In this document: positions 13,303-25,500 of the stretch, one piece after another
Numbering within the stretch: position 1 is the first letter of the stretch
Layout: every line of letters starts with the position of its first letter
Origin: Cenococcum geophilum 1.58
Taxonomy: Eukaryota > Ascomycota > Dothideomycetes > Gloniales > Gloniaceae
NCBI GenBank assembly: GCA_001692895.1
Contig: KV748204.1
Span: 2,114,366-2,178,365, forward strand
Direction of reading: 5' to 3'
DNA: 64,000 nt
Translations under genes and position numbers: made by a program
Notes under the pieces: model-generated
Databases searched by the model: none
The model's input: the letters and a program-made list of their open reading frames with translations, nothing else
Told to the model about the DNA's origin: nothing

Positions 13303-13991
13303 GCTTTATTAAGCTTGATATAAAAATACTTTAACTACTTATATTTACTAATTCCTTATTTATAAATAATAAAGACCTTTTATTATAGATTGGATATATC
13401 CTAGTACTAGCAGACTTATTAAATAAGGCGAATATTGTCTACTGGTCCTTAGTTAAGTGTAAAAGAATTACTAGAAGCGTACTAGCCTCCGAATTATATA
13501 CTATAGCCTATAGTTTTAATATTAGCGCTATAATTAAGGCCATAATTAAATTGTAACTTAATATTAGCCTTTCGCTTATTCTTTATACTAATTTTAAGTT
13601 AATTTATAAATGCCTTGTTAAACTAAGAACTATATAAGAGAAGAGACTTATAATTAATATTATATGCCTACGCTAGTTATATAAAAGACGCGAAATAGCG
13701 GAAGTTAAATAAATTAACGGAGATAGTAACCCTATAGACGCTATAACTAAAAGCAAACCATTATTAGCCCTTAAGTAACTTATCGACATAAACCAAATTG
13801 AGTTAAAGATAGTGGAATAAGTAAAACGCACTATATTAGTGACCTAGTTAATTAACGTATAAATATAGTAAAGAGGGTATATACGATCTCTATATTATAT
13901 AACCGCAATCTACGGCAATCTACGGCAACTTACATCGGGAAAATATTCGCAGGATGAGATTCAAGTAGACTTTGTGTGGCGCGTTTCGCGT

Positions 13992-14275
13992 AATTGACAT
14001 GCAATTTGACCAACTTGACACGCAATTGACCAACTTGACACGCAATTGACCAACTTNACATGCAATTTAACCAACTTAATACGCAATTGACCAACTTNAC
14101 ATGCAATTTAACCAACTTAATACGCAATTNACCAACTTGACATGTAATTTAACTAACTTAATACGCAATTAACTAACTTGACAACTTTAAAAGCTAACTG
14201 CATATTCCTTGACACGCAGTTAACCTATTTAACAACTTTAAAAGCTAACTGTATATTCCTTGACATGCAATTAAG
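13992..14275. repeat. 20-bp minisatellite
   Basis: Units of about 20-21 bp (GCAATTGACCAACTTGACA and variants) are repeated about 13 times. Units of an acacgcaattgaccaactt type alternate with a variant that has C-to-T changes (atgcaatttaaccaactt). Degeneration increases toward the right end. Open frames crossing the array are a by-product of the repeat. Confidence 0.85.
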
Positions 14276-16519
14276 GTAAAGCTATATGTCAATTAAAATA
14301 CATCCGCCATTTTTCGGATATCGGGATTGTTGTAAAGAGAAAATTCAACCGAATGTATTTGACACATTACGCAGTATTTAGGGAAATGTAATAATTCGCG
14401 TTTTTCGGTATTATTTTGCTCAGATTGGGACGCGATACATCCAGCGACTGTTTATACGGGATTATGCGGCATCAAGTCGGTCATATCGCGTATATTCTCC
14501 GATTTATTCAGTTCTTGTTCAAATCAGAACTCGGAAATAATACTCCAATATTCCATTTCATAAATCCGTAATTATGAACGGGTCGAGAGCGAAATATTGT
14601 GTCGAGAGCTGGCATCATCCACGATTCGGTCTCTACAAATCTAGTGCCATTTCTGGATGATATAGAGATACCATTGAATCAATCTTAATTTCCTGAATTT
14701 CAAGAGTCGAGAAACGAAATTTTGAGCATATCAAATCAAGGGATGTTAATATGACATATGAATTACAGTTTATTGTTTTCGGAATTGATCCTTAAGCGAA
14801 CGAAAATCCGAATAGATCAATATGAAGCGAATGAATATATTAGTTGCTCCAAATATTTCAAGATGAATAATAATATCAATCATGATTCGGTACCTATATA
14901 ATGTTCCATGCATATAGGCTAAATGTTTTTTTCAATTAATTTAACATCCACAAATCCGATTCGGGTAGGATGTAACTGAGATATCTTTGAACAGATTTTT
15001 TTTTTCTATCGTACGGAGATTTCCAGTCACAGTAACGCATGAGGCCTTGGCGCGACGGTCAGGACGCTGTTACGGAATACGTATACAAGCGGAGCACGAA
15101 GGGAGTATATGAGCTGGCGCAATTCTTGATGCCAAGGCCGATATATTGCCTCATTGATTGATTACGTTCGTCTCAAGATTGGATTTATTCCATATAATAT
15201 CTAGTTGGTGAATATGTGAATAATATTCGCTATTATATTTATTATCAAATTTTCGAGCCATAATAATGTATGAAGGTGTATATTACAAAAAGGGGAATAT
15301 TTTGATTCCAGCCTTATTAATATCCGATATCTTTCAATATTCCATCCGATCAAATATTTATCATGAAATCAATCTTATTCACAATTTTATTTTCTCCCAA
15401 TGCAATCAGATTAATTACAACAAAATAATAATAATTATAATAATATTTGTGTATCGCGGTTATTATATCATTAATGTATATAATGCAATGAATAATAAAT
15501 GTGAATATATTGTGGAATATATAATTTTTCATTATCAATAATTATAGGTTCGCCATATTTCATGATATTATATATCCAGGAGATATTATAATATGATAAT
15601 TCGTTAGTATAATATATATATATTCGATTGCTCATAATGAATTACATTTAATAATTACTCATTTTCAATATCTGTCCGCAGATAAAGGATTGACTCGAAA
15701 TCGCAAATCCGCTAAAATATATAAAAATATCTCTCATTTAATAGATATGATGGTATCTCGATCGTCTTGTATTGAGAGGTAGATGAAATTATTAAATTAA
15801 TTGATCCTTTGCGATACGAGATTACTAAGTAATACTTGCTAAGTTACTCTATAAAGAAATAATCAGTAGGTTGAATGATGGTTCTCCTTCTCAACCGAGA
15901 TTTATCTGAAAATTCACTAATTTATATTTCATTAAAATAAATCATATGATGGTTGTTCAAGTCTGTACTAGTATTTACAGTATGTAGGTCCTCTATTACA
16001 TTGATCTTCTTGTATATTAGCCATTGACTTACCACTTCAATATCTTCTATTTAATGGTTCAAGAGATTCTAAGAGTGTATTGGCCAGCGTTCTCCGCGCG
16101 TTCCGAACAGCCGCACAATAGTTAGCGCATCTTGTAATTCGCCGCAGTATATAGTCTGTTCTCCACATTTGGCTAGATAAGTATATGTCATGGGGGACAC
16201 GTGCATCACTTTTCATGCGGGGTAATTGCTGAGTTAGGCGAATGGTGATATTCTCGGTAATATTCTGCATCTTGAAAGGTGCTATGATCTATAAATTGCC
16301 CATCATAGTGAGATATTGATGCCTATATCGCAACATCCTCTCTTAGCATTTCTAGTTATAATTCCCTTGAGGCGCGTTAAATCTGTGTGTATGTGTATTT
16401 TCTAGATATATGGCCAGGAAGGTGTGAAGAGGAAGGAGGAATGATAATATCATATCCAATTATATCATGATTCACACAATATCCGTCCATTAATAATATG
16501 TAGCCGTTTAACCACGGAA
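14276..16519. other. AT-rich unique region, no gene recognised
   Basis: GC is low, but CpA and TpG are present, so the composition differs from the RIP-degraded transposons on either side. Short open frames at 15266-15541 and 15350-15538 overlap on opposite strands and encode Ile/Tyr/Asn-rich strings expected from AT-rich DNA. I see no splice-consistent coding structure, RNA gene or transposon motif. Confidence 0.5.
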
Positions 16520-16735
16520 AGTTACCCCTTCCCCCCCCCCCCCACCTCGCCCACGCACCCCGCCCGCGTCTACACATCCTACCTAGCCTCCCAAAGCGCC
16601 ACGCGCTGCTCCTCGTCCTCCCACACCGCGCTCACTCTCTCCGCCTCCCGACCACCTCCCCTCTCTCCGCTCGCCGCTCTCCCGCCTGCCCCGCCGCCTG
16701 GCGGTCGCGGACGCGCATGTTGTCCGACGGCTTGA
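16520..16735. other. GC-rich, C-strand-biased island
   Basis: About 210 bp of very C-rich sequence starts with a run of roughly 14 C at 16527-16542 and continues with repeated CTCCC/CGCC motifs. It is embedded in about 35 % GC DNA. The complementary strand is G-rich and could form G-quadruplexes. It has no open frame with recognisable content and could be a fragment of a foreign or duplicated sequence. Confidence 0.55.
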
Positions 16736-17220
16736 GAACTGGTCAGTAGATAGCGTACAACGTTGGATTAAATATATAAGGAATGATAGAAATGTAAAGG
16801 GAAGTAATGAATTATTGGTATTTCGGTGAGTAAGGAGGATTTTAATTAATTTTCATCTTTGAGGTAGAGTAAATTTCATCAAAATTATTTCAAGGGATGC
16901 GCAGATTATCGTTTTATCATAATAGGTAATCAAAATGTCTATAATGAGAATTATGTTTGATTCATCGCACTACCACTAAGGTCAGAAATAGATGAGATTT
17001 TCTAACCGCCGTGGAACTAGTAATCTCGTTGAGATGCGTATCGTTGACAGTATTAATATAATTGGGTAGTAGGATGACGTTTTTAGTTTGGATCGGGTTG
17101 GAGCGATGTATGTAATGGGTATTAATTATATTGATAGCGTACAAGATTGATGGATTGGATGAAATTGTACGATAAATGGTCCCATTTGTGATGTCATCGA
17201 ACTATACGGTTGACGTACGT
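16736..17220. other. Gene-free stretch between GC island and minisatellite
   Basis: This is unremarkable AT-rich sequence that grades into degenerate copies of the GGACAGACGTA repeat after about 17,180. I see no gene, RNA or transposon motif in it. Confidence 0.45.
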
Positions 17221-17560
17221 GAAGGTGGATAGTGTGAGCTGATGGACGTAGATGATTGACTGACGTATGGTGGACGGATCATGATGGATAGACAGCGATA
17301 TATCGTAATGATGGACAGACGTAGGGACGGCGTGATGGACAGACGTTACGTCTGGATGGACGTACGTAGACTATAGATATACGGATGTGCATGTACGTAG
17401 ACGGATTGTTTTAGCTGGAACAGCAATCGTATAGACGGCGGACGGACAGACGACCGGACGTAGACGAATGGACAGCATATGTGCGGTGGACAGACGTCGT
17501 AGACGGATGGGCAGTCGTAGAGGGACACAATATGGTTATGGACAGACACGATGGAACTAA
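17221..17560. repeat. 17-18-bp minisatellite, first copy (module 1)
   Basis: The units are variants of GATGGACAGACGTAGACG, loosely conserved, running up to the linker near 17,540-17,585 (ggaactaagctag..). The linker and the order of the following modules recur at 19,300-19,690. Confidence 0.8.
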
Positions 17561-17599
17561 GCTAGTAATTAGCCTTAGCAAAAATATCAATCGCCAGCG

Positions 17600-18045
17600 A
17601 ACCGATCAGAGCAACAGCTAGACCCAAGACCGCTGCCAAGCAGACCAAGATCGCTGCCAGCAGATCAAGACCATTGCCAGCAGACGAGACCATTGCCAGC
17701 AACGCCGAGACCATTTGCCACAGACCAAGACCGCTGCCAGCAGATCAAGAATCGCTGCCAGCAGACCAAGACCGCTGCCAGCAGACCAAGACCGCTGCCA
17801 GCAGACCGAAGACCGCTGCCAGCAGACCAAACCGCTGTCAGCAGACTGAGACCTCTGCCAGCAGACCGAGACCGCTGCCAGCAGACCAAGACCATTGCCA
17901 GCAGACCAAGACACCCGCTGCCACAGACCAAGATCGCTGTCAACAGACCGAGACCGCTATCAGCAGACCGAGACTGGCTGCTAACAGACCAAGACCGCTG
18001 CCAGCAGACCCAGATCTCGCTATCAGTAGATCAAGATCGTTGCCA
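17600..18045. repeat. 20-bp minisatellite, first copy (module 2)
   Basis: The unit GCCAGCAGACCAAGACCGCT is repeated about 20 times with few changes. Because 20 is not a multiple of three, three units make a 20-residue peptide repeat in every + frame. This explains the long open frames over this stretch. I treat them as non-coding. Confidence 0.9.
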
Positions 18046-18169
18046 GGAGACGACCGACGGCAAGATCACGGAGGGATCCATCCCTCCTACATTCTCCCTT
18101 CCTTCCCATTTTTTATTCCGCCGATGTATCCGTCTCTGTGCACATCTGCGATAGCCCTTATATCGCCCC

Positions 18170-19030
18170 TGGGGCTACGTCTCGAAGCACATCTCGGAGG
18201 CATGCGTCTCGAAGCGCGTCTCGGAACACCGTCTCGGAGACATGCATCTCGAAGCATATCTCGAAGCACATCTCGAAGCACATCTCGGAGGCATACGTCT
18301 CGAAGCGCGTCTCTCGGAGCACCGTCTCGAAGCACATCTCGGAGGCATGCGTCTCGAAGCGCGTCTCGGAGCACGTCTCGGAGCACGTCTCGAAGCACGT
18401 CTCGGAGGCATGCGTCTCGGAGCGCATCTCGGAGCACGTCTCGGAGATGCATCTCGAAGCACGTCTCGGAGGCATGCGTCTCGAAGCGCGTCTCGGAGTA
18501 CGTCTCGGAGACATGCATCTCGAAGCACGTCTCGAAGCACGTCTCGAAGCACGTCTCGAAGCACGTCTCGAAGCACGTCTCGAAGCACGTCTCGGAGGCA
18601 TGCGTCTCGGAGCGCGTCTCGGAGCACGTCTCGGAGATGCATCTCGAAGCACGTCTCGGAGGCATGCGTCTCGGAGCGCGTCTCGAAGCACGTCTCGGAG
18701 ATGCATCTCGAAGCACGTCTCGGAGGCATGCGTCTCGAAGCGCGTCTCGGAGCACGTCTCGGAGACATGCATCTCGAAGCACATCTCGAAGCACATCTCG
18801 AAGCACATCTCGAAGCACATCTCGAAGCACATCTCGAAGCACATCTCGAAGCACATCTCGAAGCACATCTCGAAGCACATCTCGAAGCACATCTCGGACA
18901 CGTCTCGGAGCACATCTCGAAGCACATCTCGAAGCACATCTCCGGAACACGTCTCGGAGCACATCTCGAAGCACATCTCGAAGCACATCTCGAAGCACAT
19001 CTCGGAACACCGTTTCGGAATACGTCTCGG
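18170..19030. repeat. 12-bp minisatellite, first copy (module 3)
   Basis: The unit CTCGAAGCACAT/CGTCTCGGAGCA-type is repeated about 70 times. Homogeneous blocks (18,510-18,590 with CACGT; 18,770-18,895 with CACAT) are separated by variant units carrying GGCATGCGTCTC. The 12-bp unit has no stop in any of six frames, so open frames of 270-460 codons appear on both strands at once. No frame has a conserved non-repeat part that would mark it as a gene. Confidence 0.92.
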
Positions 19031-19076
19031 AGATTCATTATTCTGATACATTCTAATATATTCTAACGCATTAACC

Positions 19077-19101
19077 NNNNNNNNNNNNNNNNNNNNNNNN
19101 N
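19077..19101. other. Assembly gap (25 N)
   Basis: A run of 25 N separates the two copies of the composite minisatellite. Isolated N also occur inside the degraded repeats (for example around 1651-1690, 2470-2530 and 60071-60135), where the consensus was ambiguous. Confidence 0.99.
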
Positions 19102-19295
19102 TTGTGCGTCGGACGCGCGTCCGGACGCGCGTTGGACGCGCGTTGACGGTCGTTAGATGCGTAAACCGTTGGTATTAATATAAATGGAGAAAAAATATGA
19201 TTATCGTATAAAATTTATTATTTTCGATAAAATTTCGATAATATTCCGATCGTTTTATTTATTATAAATAAAATCTATTAAATTATATTATATCG
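19102..19295. other. Short CGCG-rich tract then AT-rich spacer
   Basis: At 19,102-19,150 the decamer GGACGCGCGT and relatives are repeated a few times. Then comes about 130 bp of AT-rich sequence before the second 18-bp array. There is no coding content. Confidence 0.5.
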
Positions 19296-19299
19296 CTAC

Positions 19300-19665
19300 C
19301 AAGAGAGATGGATAGATGGATAATTGAATGGATGGACGGATAGATGGATGGACGGACGTAGCGGATGGACAGATGTAATGGATGGATAGACGTAACGGAT
19401 GGACAGACGTAATGGATGGACAGACGTAACGGATGGACGGACGTAACGGGATGGACAGACGTAACGGATGGATAGACGTAGCGGATGGATAGACGTAGCG
19501 GATGGACAAACGTAGACGGATGGACAGATATAGACGGATGGGCAGTCGTAGACGGATGGACAGACGTAGACGAACGGACAGACGTAGACGAATGGACAGA
19601 CATAGACGGATGGACAGACGTAGACGGATGGGCAGTCGTAGAGGGACAAATATGGATGACAGACA
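19300..19665. repeat. 17-18-bp minisatellite, second copy (module 1)
   Basis: Units GGATGGACAGACGTAAC/GGACAGACGTAGACGGAT are more regular than in the first copy. They are followed by the same linker (ggaaactaagctag, attagcttagcaaatatc). Confidence 0.85.
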
Positions 19666-19699
19666 CGGATGGAAACTAAGCTAGATTAATTAGCTTAGC

Positions 19700-20165
19700 A
19701 AATATCACAAGCAGACCGATCAGGAACAGCAGACCAAGACCCGCTGCCAGCTAAGACTCAAGATCGGCTGCCAGCAGATCAAGACCATTGCCAGCAAGAC
19801 CGAGAGTCCATTGCCAGCAGACCGATGATCCATTGCAGCAGACCAAGACCGCTGCCAGCAGATCAAGATCGCCTGCCAGCAGATACCAAGACCGCTCGCC
19901 AGCAGACCAAGACCCGCTGCCAGCAGAACCGAGACCGCTGCCAGCAGACCAAAACCGCGTGTCAGCAGACTGAGACCTCTGCCAGCAGACCGAGACCGCT
20001 GCCAGCATGACCAAGACCATTTGCAGCAGACCAAGACCGCTGTCCAGCATGACTCAAGATTCGCTGTCAACAGACCGAAGACCGCTATCAGCAGACCGAG
20101 ACTGCTGCTTAACAGACCAAGCCGCTGCCAGCAGACCAAGATCGCTATCAGTAGATCAAGATCGT
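19700..20165. repeat. 20-bp minisatellite, second copy (module 2)
   Basis: The same unit as at 17,600-18,045, but many units carry single-base insertions or deletions. It ends with the same junction (gatcaagatcgttgccagg, then acgaccgacggcaagatc) as the first copy, at 20,155-20,195. Confidence 0.87.
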
Positions 20166-20339
20166 TGCCAGGAGACGACCGACGGCAAGATCACGGAGGA
20201 TTCTTCCATCCCTCCTACTTATTCCTTCCCTTTCTTCCCAAAGTTTTTATTTATTATGCGCCTTTTGTATGTATCCGTCTTTCTGGTTGCACCCATCTTT
20301 TTTGCGATCTAGGCTCTTTTTTGATATTCTTCCTTTCTT

Positions 20340-20705
20340 GGGCTACGTTTCTCGAAGCACATCTTCCGGGAGGCATGCGTCTCGTAGGCGCGTCTTGGGA
20401 ACAACGTCTCCGGTAGGACATGTCATCTCCGAAGCATATCTCGAAGCACATCTCGGAATGCACATCCGGAGGGCATAGCTCGAGCGCGTCTCGGAGGCAC
20501 GTCTCGAAGCACATCTCGGAGCATCGTCTCGAAGCGCGTCTCGGAGCAACGTCTCGGAGCACGTCTCGAAGCACGTCTCGGAGCATGGCGTCTCGGAGCG
20601 CATCTCGGAAGCACGTCTCGGAGATGATCTCGAAGCAGTCTCAGGAGGATGCGTCTTTCGAGCGCGTCTCGGGAGTTACGTCTCCCGGAGACATTGCATC
20701 TCAGA
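20340..20705. repeat. 12-bp minisatellite, second copy (module 3), shorter and irregular
   Basis: CTCGAAGCACAT/CTCGGAGCACGT units are interrupted by frequent single-base indels. It corresponds to 18,170-19,030 but has about 30 units only. Confidence 0.85.
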
Positions 20706-20709
20706 AAAA

Positions 20710-22171
20710 AACACGACATAGGCTAGTCGGTCGAGTTGCCAAATGACCTCAACTGCGCGCCAATTGCGTCAACCACCAACCATTGAGGCCATTGAAAGGG
20801 TACCATATTTTGCCGATGTATAATAATTTACCTGCACCTATAACACTACCTAGTACTATTATAACCTATACTATAATAGTAAGGAAGGAAGGAGAAGTGC
20901 GTATATAGATTTTTAAATTGCACAGTTGTAGGATATTAGATCTTTACGTTTTCTAAAGTATTCCTAGTGTAGCTAGAAGTGTTAGATATATCGTAAGGGT
21001 AGCTAAGGCGCTAGTGGTAAGCGAGCTAATGGCGATTTTCCATGCCGGGTATAGAAAATCGTAATTGGTTGATAGAGGTTATAGGAGAACACGCGACAAG
21101 CCTTACCTCTTGCGACGCGTAGATCTTAGAGAATTAATTATCTATTTATAACACCATATAGTATATATTATTATAATATATATTCTGCACGTTGTAAAAG
21201 TCATACTAATAATTACTTATATTTTAACTAGATATTAGAGAGGTAGTAGTTACTATAAATAGAATATTCCTAACTTAAGAAGTCTTAGTTACTTATTATT
21301 ATAGAGTAAGTTATGCCTTAGCTCTAGGTAGTAGATAATACTCTATAATAAAACCTATAAAGATCTTCCTTAAACCCTAAAGCCTAAATGCCCTTCTACT
21401 ACTTTACTATAATATAACTAAACTACTAGCTATTTATATAGATTATTAATAGTAATATATAGAGGCTATATTAAATATATAACCCTTTATTTTTATACTA
21501 TTTTTATATATAAGTGTATCTAAGATTATATATATATATATTTGCAACTATATATATAAAATAAAACAACTTAATAGCTACCCTTTATTATACTACTATA
21601 AAGCTATTATATAACTAGCTACTTATAACTAATATAGATAGTTTAATAAGGAAACTATATTAGAAATATAGAGCTTTAATTATATATAGTTATAATATAG
21701 TTAAGGGTAGTTAATACCTAATTGTTAGACCTTGCGCTACCTATATAGCGGTATAAGCTAGAGAGCTTATAAGGCATTCCAACCGGCAGCCCGTCCAGTC
21801 GCAAGACACTGCTGCTATCTTTTTAGTTTATATGGTCAAGTGGGTTAGGCTTAGGCATAACACTAATTTAATTAATTTTAGTAATGGTATACGTATTAAA
21901 TTATTTCTTAGTATATAAATACTTATATAAGTAAGAATACTATAGCTAAGCAAGAGATTCCTAGAGGCTTCTTATTAATTAGCATATAATTAACTAACTA
22001 GATCTTAGCCAAGAATTTAAATATCCTTAACTTCTACTAAAAGCTATAGCTTACTACTAAATCTTACTACTAAGGCAGCGAGCTGTTAGCTAGCTGCAGT
22101 TTTATAGCTAACTGTTATAACTCTATAAGCTCGCTAACTGCTTATATTATTAGCCTCTTTATAGCGACGCT
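20710..22171. other. Degraded repeat DNA left of Gypsy copy 2
   Basis: TpA-rich, CpA-poor sequence shows RIP-like composition. No polyprotein motif is recognised. A 20-bp segment at 21,766-21,785 (cttataaggcattccaaccg) resembles 57,674-57,695 and may mark a dispersed repeat. The Gypsy element inserted at 22,172-22,176. Confidence 0.45.
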
Positions 22172-22176
22172 ACTAG

Positions 22177-22597
22177 TGTAACGGAGCCTTATAGTAGGAA
22201 CTACGGTAGACTCGTTAATAGGCTAGGTATATAGGTATTGCAAATAAGTTAACAACGTAATAATAACTAGTAGAGTAGTTGCCTAATAAATTAACTCTAA
22301 TTATATTCTAAGAATTACTATAAGGAAGGAACTATTTAGGTAGGGACTAAGGGTCCTTAAATATACAACCGTACTCCTAAGAAAGTCGTTACTCTATCTG
22401 CTCTATTTACTCTATTTACTCTATTATAGATCTTATAGATTATATAGATTATATAGATTATATTATATAACTTTATTTACTATTCCTTATTATATAGTTC
22501 TATAGGTTCTATTTTAGACTATACTTATATTAACTAATTAGCTTCTTCTAGCTCCTCTCTAAGTAGTTATAATATTATACTTAAAGCGTTTATAATA
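22177..22597 (-). repeat. LTR (3' LTR in element orientation) of Gypsy copy 2
   Basis: 421 bp, beginning TGTAACGGAGCC on +, which is the complement of the terminal GGCTCCGTTACA of copy 1. Confidence 0.92.
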
Positions 22598-25500
22598 CTA
22601 TCTCCCTCTTTTTTATCTTTGTTCTTAAAGATACCTAATATCTTTAAGTTATTTACTAGAGGTATAATATCTATCTAATTAATTTAGTTAATATTATTAC
22701 TTATAATACCTAAAGCACCTTCTTCTTCTTTAACTCTTTATTATACGTATATAGTCTCTTTTATACTATTACTTAGTAAAATAATATTATCTTTATATTC
22801 TTATTATATAAAAAAAGGGTTAGTTTATATTACGTTGGCAAGTTCTTTATTTTAATAACCTTCTTTTTATATAAAGTACACTAAAGTAAACGTTTAATTG
22901 TTTTATAATATTCACTTAATTTCTAACGCTAAGTATGCGCGTTTTATAACTCTTAATAGTCTCTAAGTTTCCTAAGTAATTTATTATAGGGTTTTATATT
23001 TAATCTACCGCTATAAAGCTTAATAGTAAGCTATCTTTAGCGCTGCTTATGGTCTAATATGCCTTAAAAGAGTCTATACGTATCCTTAAAGTTTAGCGTC
23101 TAGCTTATATTTATTTTTAGCATTTAGAACGTATTTATAAAAAGGTTTATTTAAAGAAGTAGAAACTTATTTAATAAGGTTTATAGAAACTTAGTAATAA
23201 AAAAATAGATTCTCTTTTAATAGGGAAGGAAATAACTCTAAGTAGTTTAGTAGTTGCTCCTCCTAGGTCCCCCTTAGGTAACTTATTCTTTAGTAATTCC
23301 CCTTTATTAATATTGCTTAACCTTTTCTCTTCTAATACTCCTATACCTTTTCTATAGCGTTCTTTAGGTTCTCTAATAGCTCCTAGATAGCCCTATTATA
23401 GCCTATCTACTTTACTTTATACTATATTTTATTATTTATATCCTTATAACTAATAATCTTTAAAACTTACTATTTATCTTCCTCTTATTCTTTATATGTG
23501 TCTACTTTATAAACTAGTGGCTTAATATTTCTATATACTAGCTTTAGCATTATAATATACTATATAGGGTAGATCTTTATCCTAGCTAGTAGATTTAACT
23601 TAAATATAACTAATATAATTTTCTATATAATTTTAAAAGGTCCTAGTCTAACGTGGTCTAACTTCTTACTTAGTTATTAACTCTTAAAATTTTTATATAG
23701 TAGCTATACTTTATCTCCCTCCTTAAGATCTGGTCCTTTAGATCTCTTAGTATTATAGTACTTTTTTATTCTTTACTATACTACCTTAGCTATTTCCGTA
23801 AGGTCTATATAAAGATTTATTAAACTCTTTATTCTTTACTTAGCTATACTACTTATTTTCTTTACTTAATATAGCGATAATAAGGTCCTTAGCTTATATC
23901 CGTAATTCGCCTTAAATAGTAATATACCTATTCCTTTTTATGGTATTATATTATATATAAACTATATAACTAGTAATAGCAATACCTAATTATTCTATAC
24001 ATAATTAATATAATACCTTAGATACTATTTTAGTATCTAATTTAATCTTTCTATTTAACTGTCTGTCTATAAATAATATATAGTAGAAGTTACTACTTAA
24101 ACTCTTTACTCTACTAAGAACACTTCTTAAAATACTACTATAAATCTTAGATCTCTATCTAATATAATTTTACTTAGTACTCTATATCTTATAAATACTT
24201 CTTTAATATAGATTTTAGCGATATTTTCCGCTAATATTTCTTCTAAATATACTATAAAGTATCCCTACTTTATAAGCTTATCTATTATTACTAAGATCGC
24301 GTTATAATCTTATCTAATAATAGGGTCTCTTAACTTTAGTAACTTAATAATAAAGTCCTATAATATAACCTCCTATAGTCTCTCTAGTATTTTAATAGGT
24401 TATAGCTCTCTATATAGCTTATACCTTATTAGTTTATTCCTTTAATAATTTAGATATTCTTTTATAACTTACCTAGCTAGTCCTTAAATTCTATTAATAA
24501 TATACTCTTCTTAAAGTTTTAATACTAAGCCTATAGCTCCGTTATATCCTTAAGTTAGTTCTTTATAAAATAACTTAATAAACTCTTTTATAATAGCTCT
24601 TAGTATATATATTACTTTTTAATTTTTATACTGCTCTAAGTCTAGATCCTTTATTTATATATCTAGGATCTTTTATATCTAATTACTCTCTAGTAATTTA
24701 TAGATCTTCTCTTCTTATATTGCTGCGATTTTTAGATAATTATACCTAATTAATTTATCTATATCCCTTTATAATAAAGCCCTTAATGGCTTTTTATTAT
24801 TTTATAGTTTAGCTTTTTTACTTAAAGCATCCGCTTATATATTCTCTATACCCTTAGTATATTAAATCTTAAAATAGTATTCTATAAGTATCTCCGCCTA
24901 TCTAATTTATTTATAGTTAAGTTCTTTTATTATTAGGAACCCCATTAGGTTCTTATAATTTATTTTAACTACTATCTCTAATTATAGCTAATAGATTTTA
25001 AGAACTAGCTTCTAGGTAAATAACTATTTAACTTTCTTAAATAGTTCCTTTTATTTCTCTCCCTATACCTATAGTTCTTCCTTCTTTATTAATCTTATAA
25101 GTGGCTTAATATTCTTTAACTATTAAGCTATAAACCTTCTATAGTAGTTATAGAACCCTAGAAATAACCTTAACTATATTATATTTTCTAGTTCTTACTA
25201 ATTTACTATAGCCTTAATCTTCTTTAGATCTATACTAAGTTAGCCTAGTTTAATAATAAATTTAATAAAATCTATTTTCCTAGTAAAGAATTTATATTTT
25301 TTAATTGCTATTAGTATCTGTTCTTCTTATAGTCTCTTTAAAACCCATTTAATATATTCTCTATATTCTTCCTTATTTATTAAGTAGATAATAATATTGT
25401 TAAGGTATACTATAATAAATTTATTTAAGTGTTCTCTTAATATATTATTAATATACTTCTAAAACGTTACTAATATATTTATAAGCCTAAATTATATAAC

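Larger units (their letters stand above)
12902..13865 (+). mobile_element. Copia-like retroelement, 3' portion (end of RT and RNase H), interrupted by a solo LTR
   Basis: After the Gypsy insertion the Copia frame resumes exactly. At 12902-12962 it reads KDAKLLNKRIQWQIKNLIRGL, the segment linking RT to RNase H. After the solo LTR it continues at 13303-13830 with RNase H, including N-N-K-D...IGYI near 13360-13400 and a terminal EV.WI.GD.NP.DA.TK pattern near 13695-13750. A purine stretch (aaagagggtatata) near 13872 could be the polypurine tract, but no LTR was recognised after it. Confidence 0.8.

Noticed and set aside
15266-15541. 91-codon open frame
   Set aside because: AT-rich Ile/Tyr/Asn string overlapping an antisense frame; no family resemblance or splice context.
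17674-19056. 460-codon open frame on + and several ~300-codon frames on both strands
   Set aside because: They are made entirely of 20-bp and 12-bp tandem repeats lacking stops in all frames, and there is no non-repeat conserved portion.
17600-20705. CRISPR-like arrays of short repeats
   Set aside because: Repeats are contiguous without unique spacers, and the surrounding genes are spliced eukaryotic genes.
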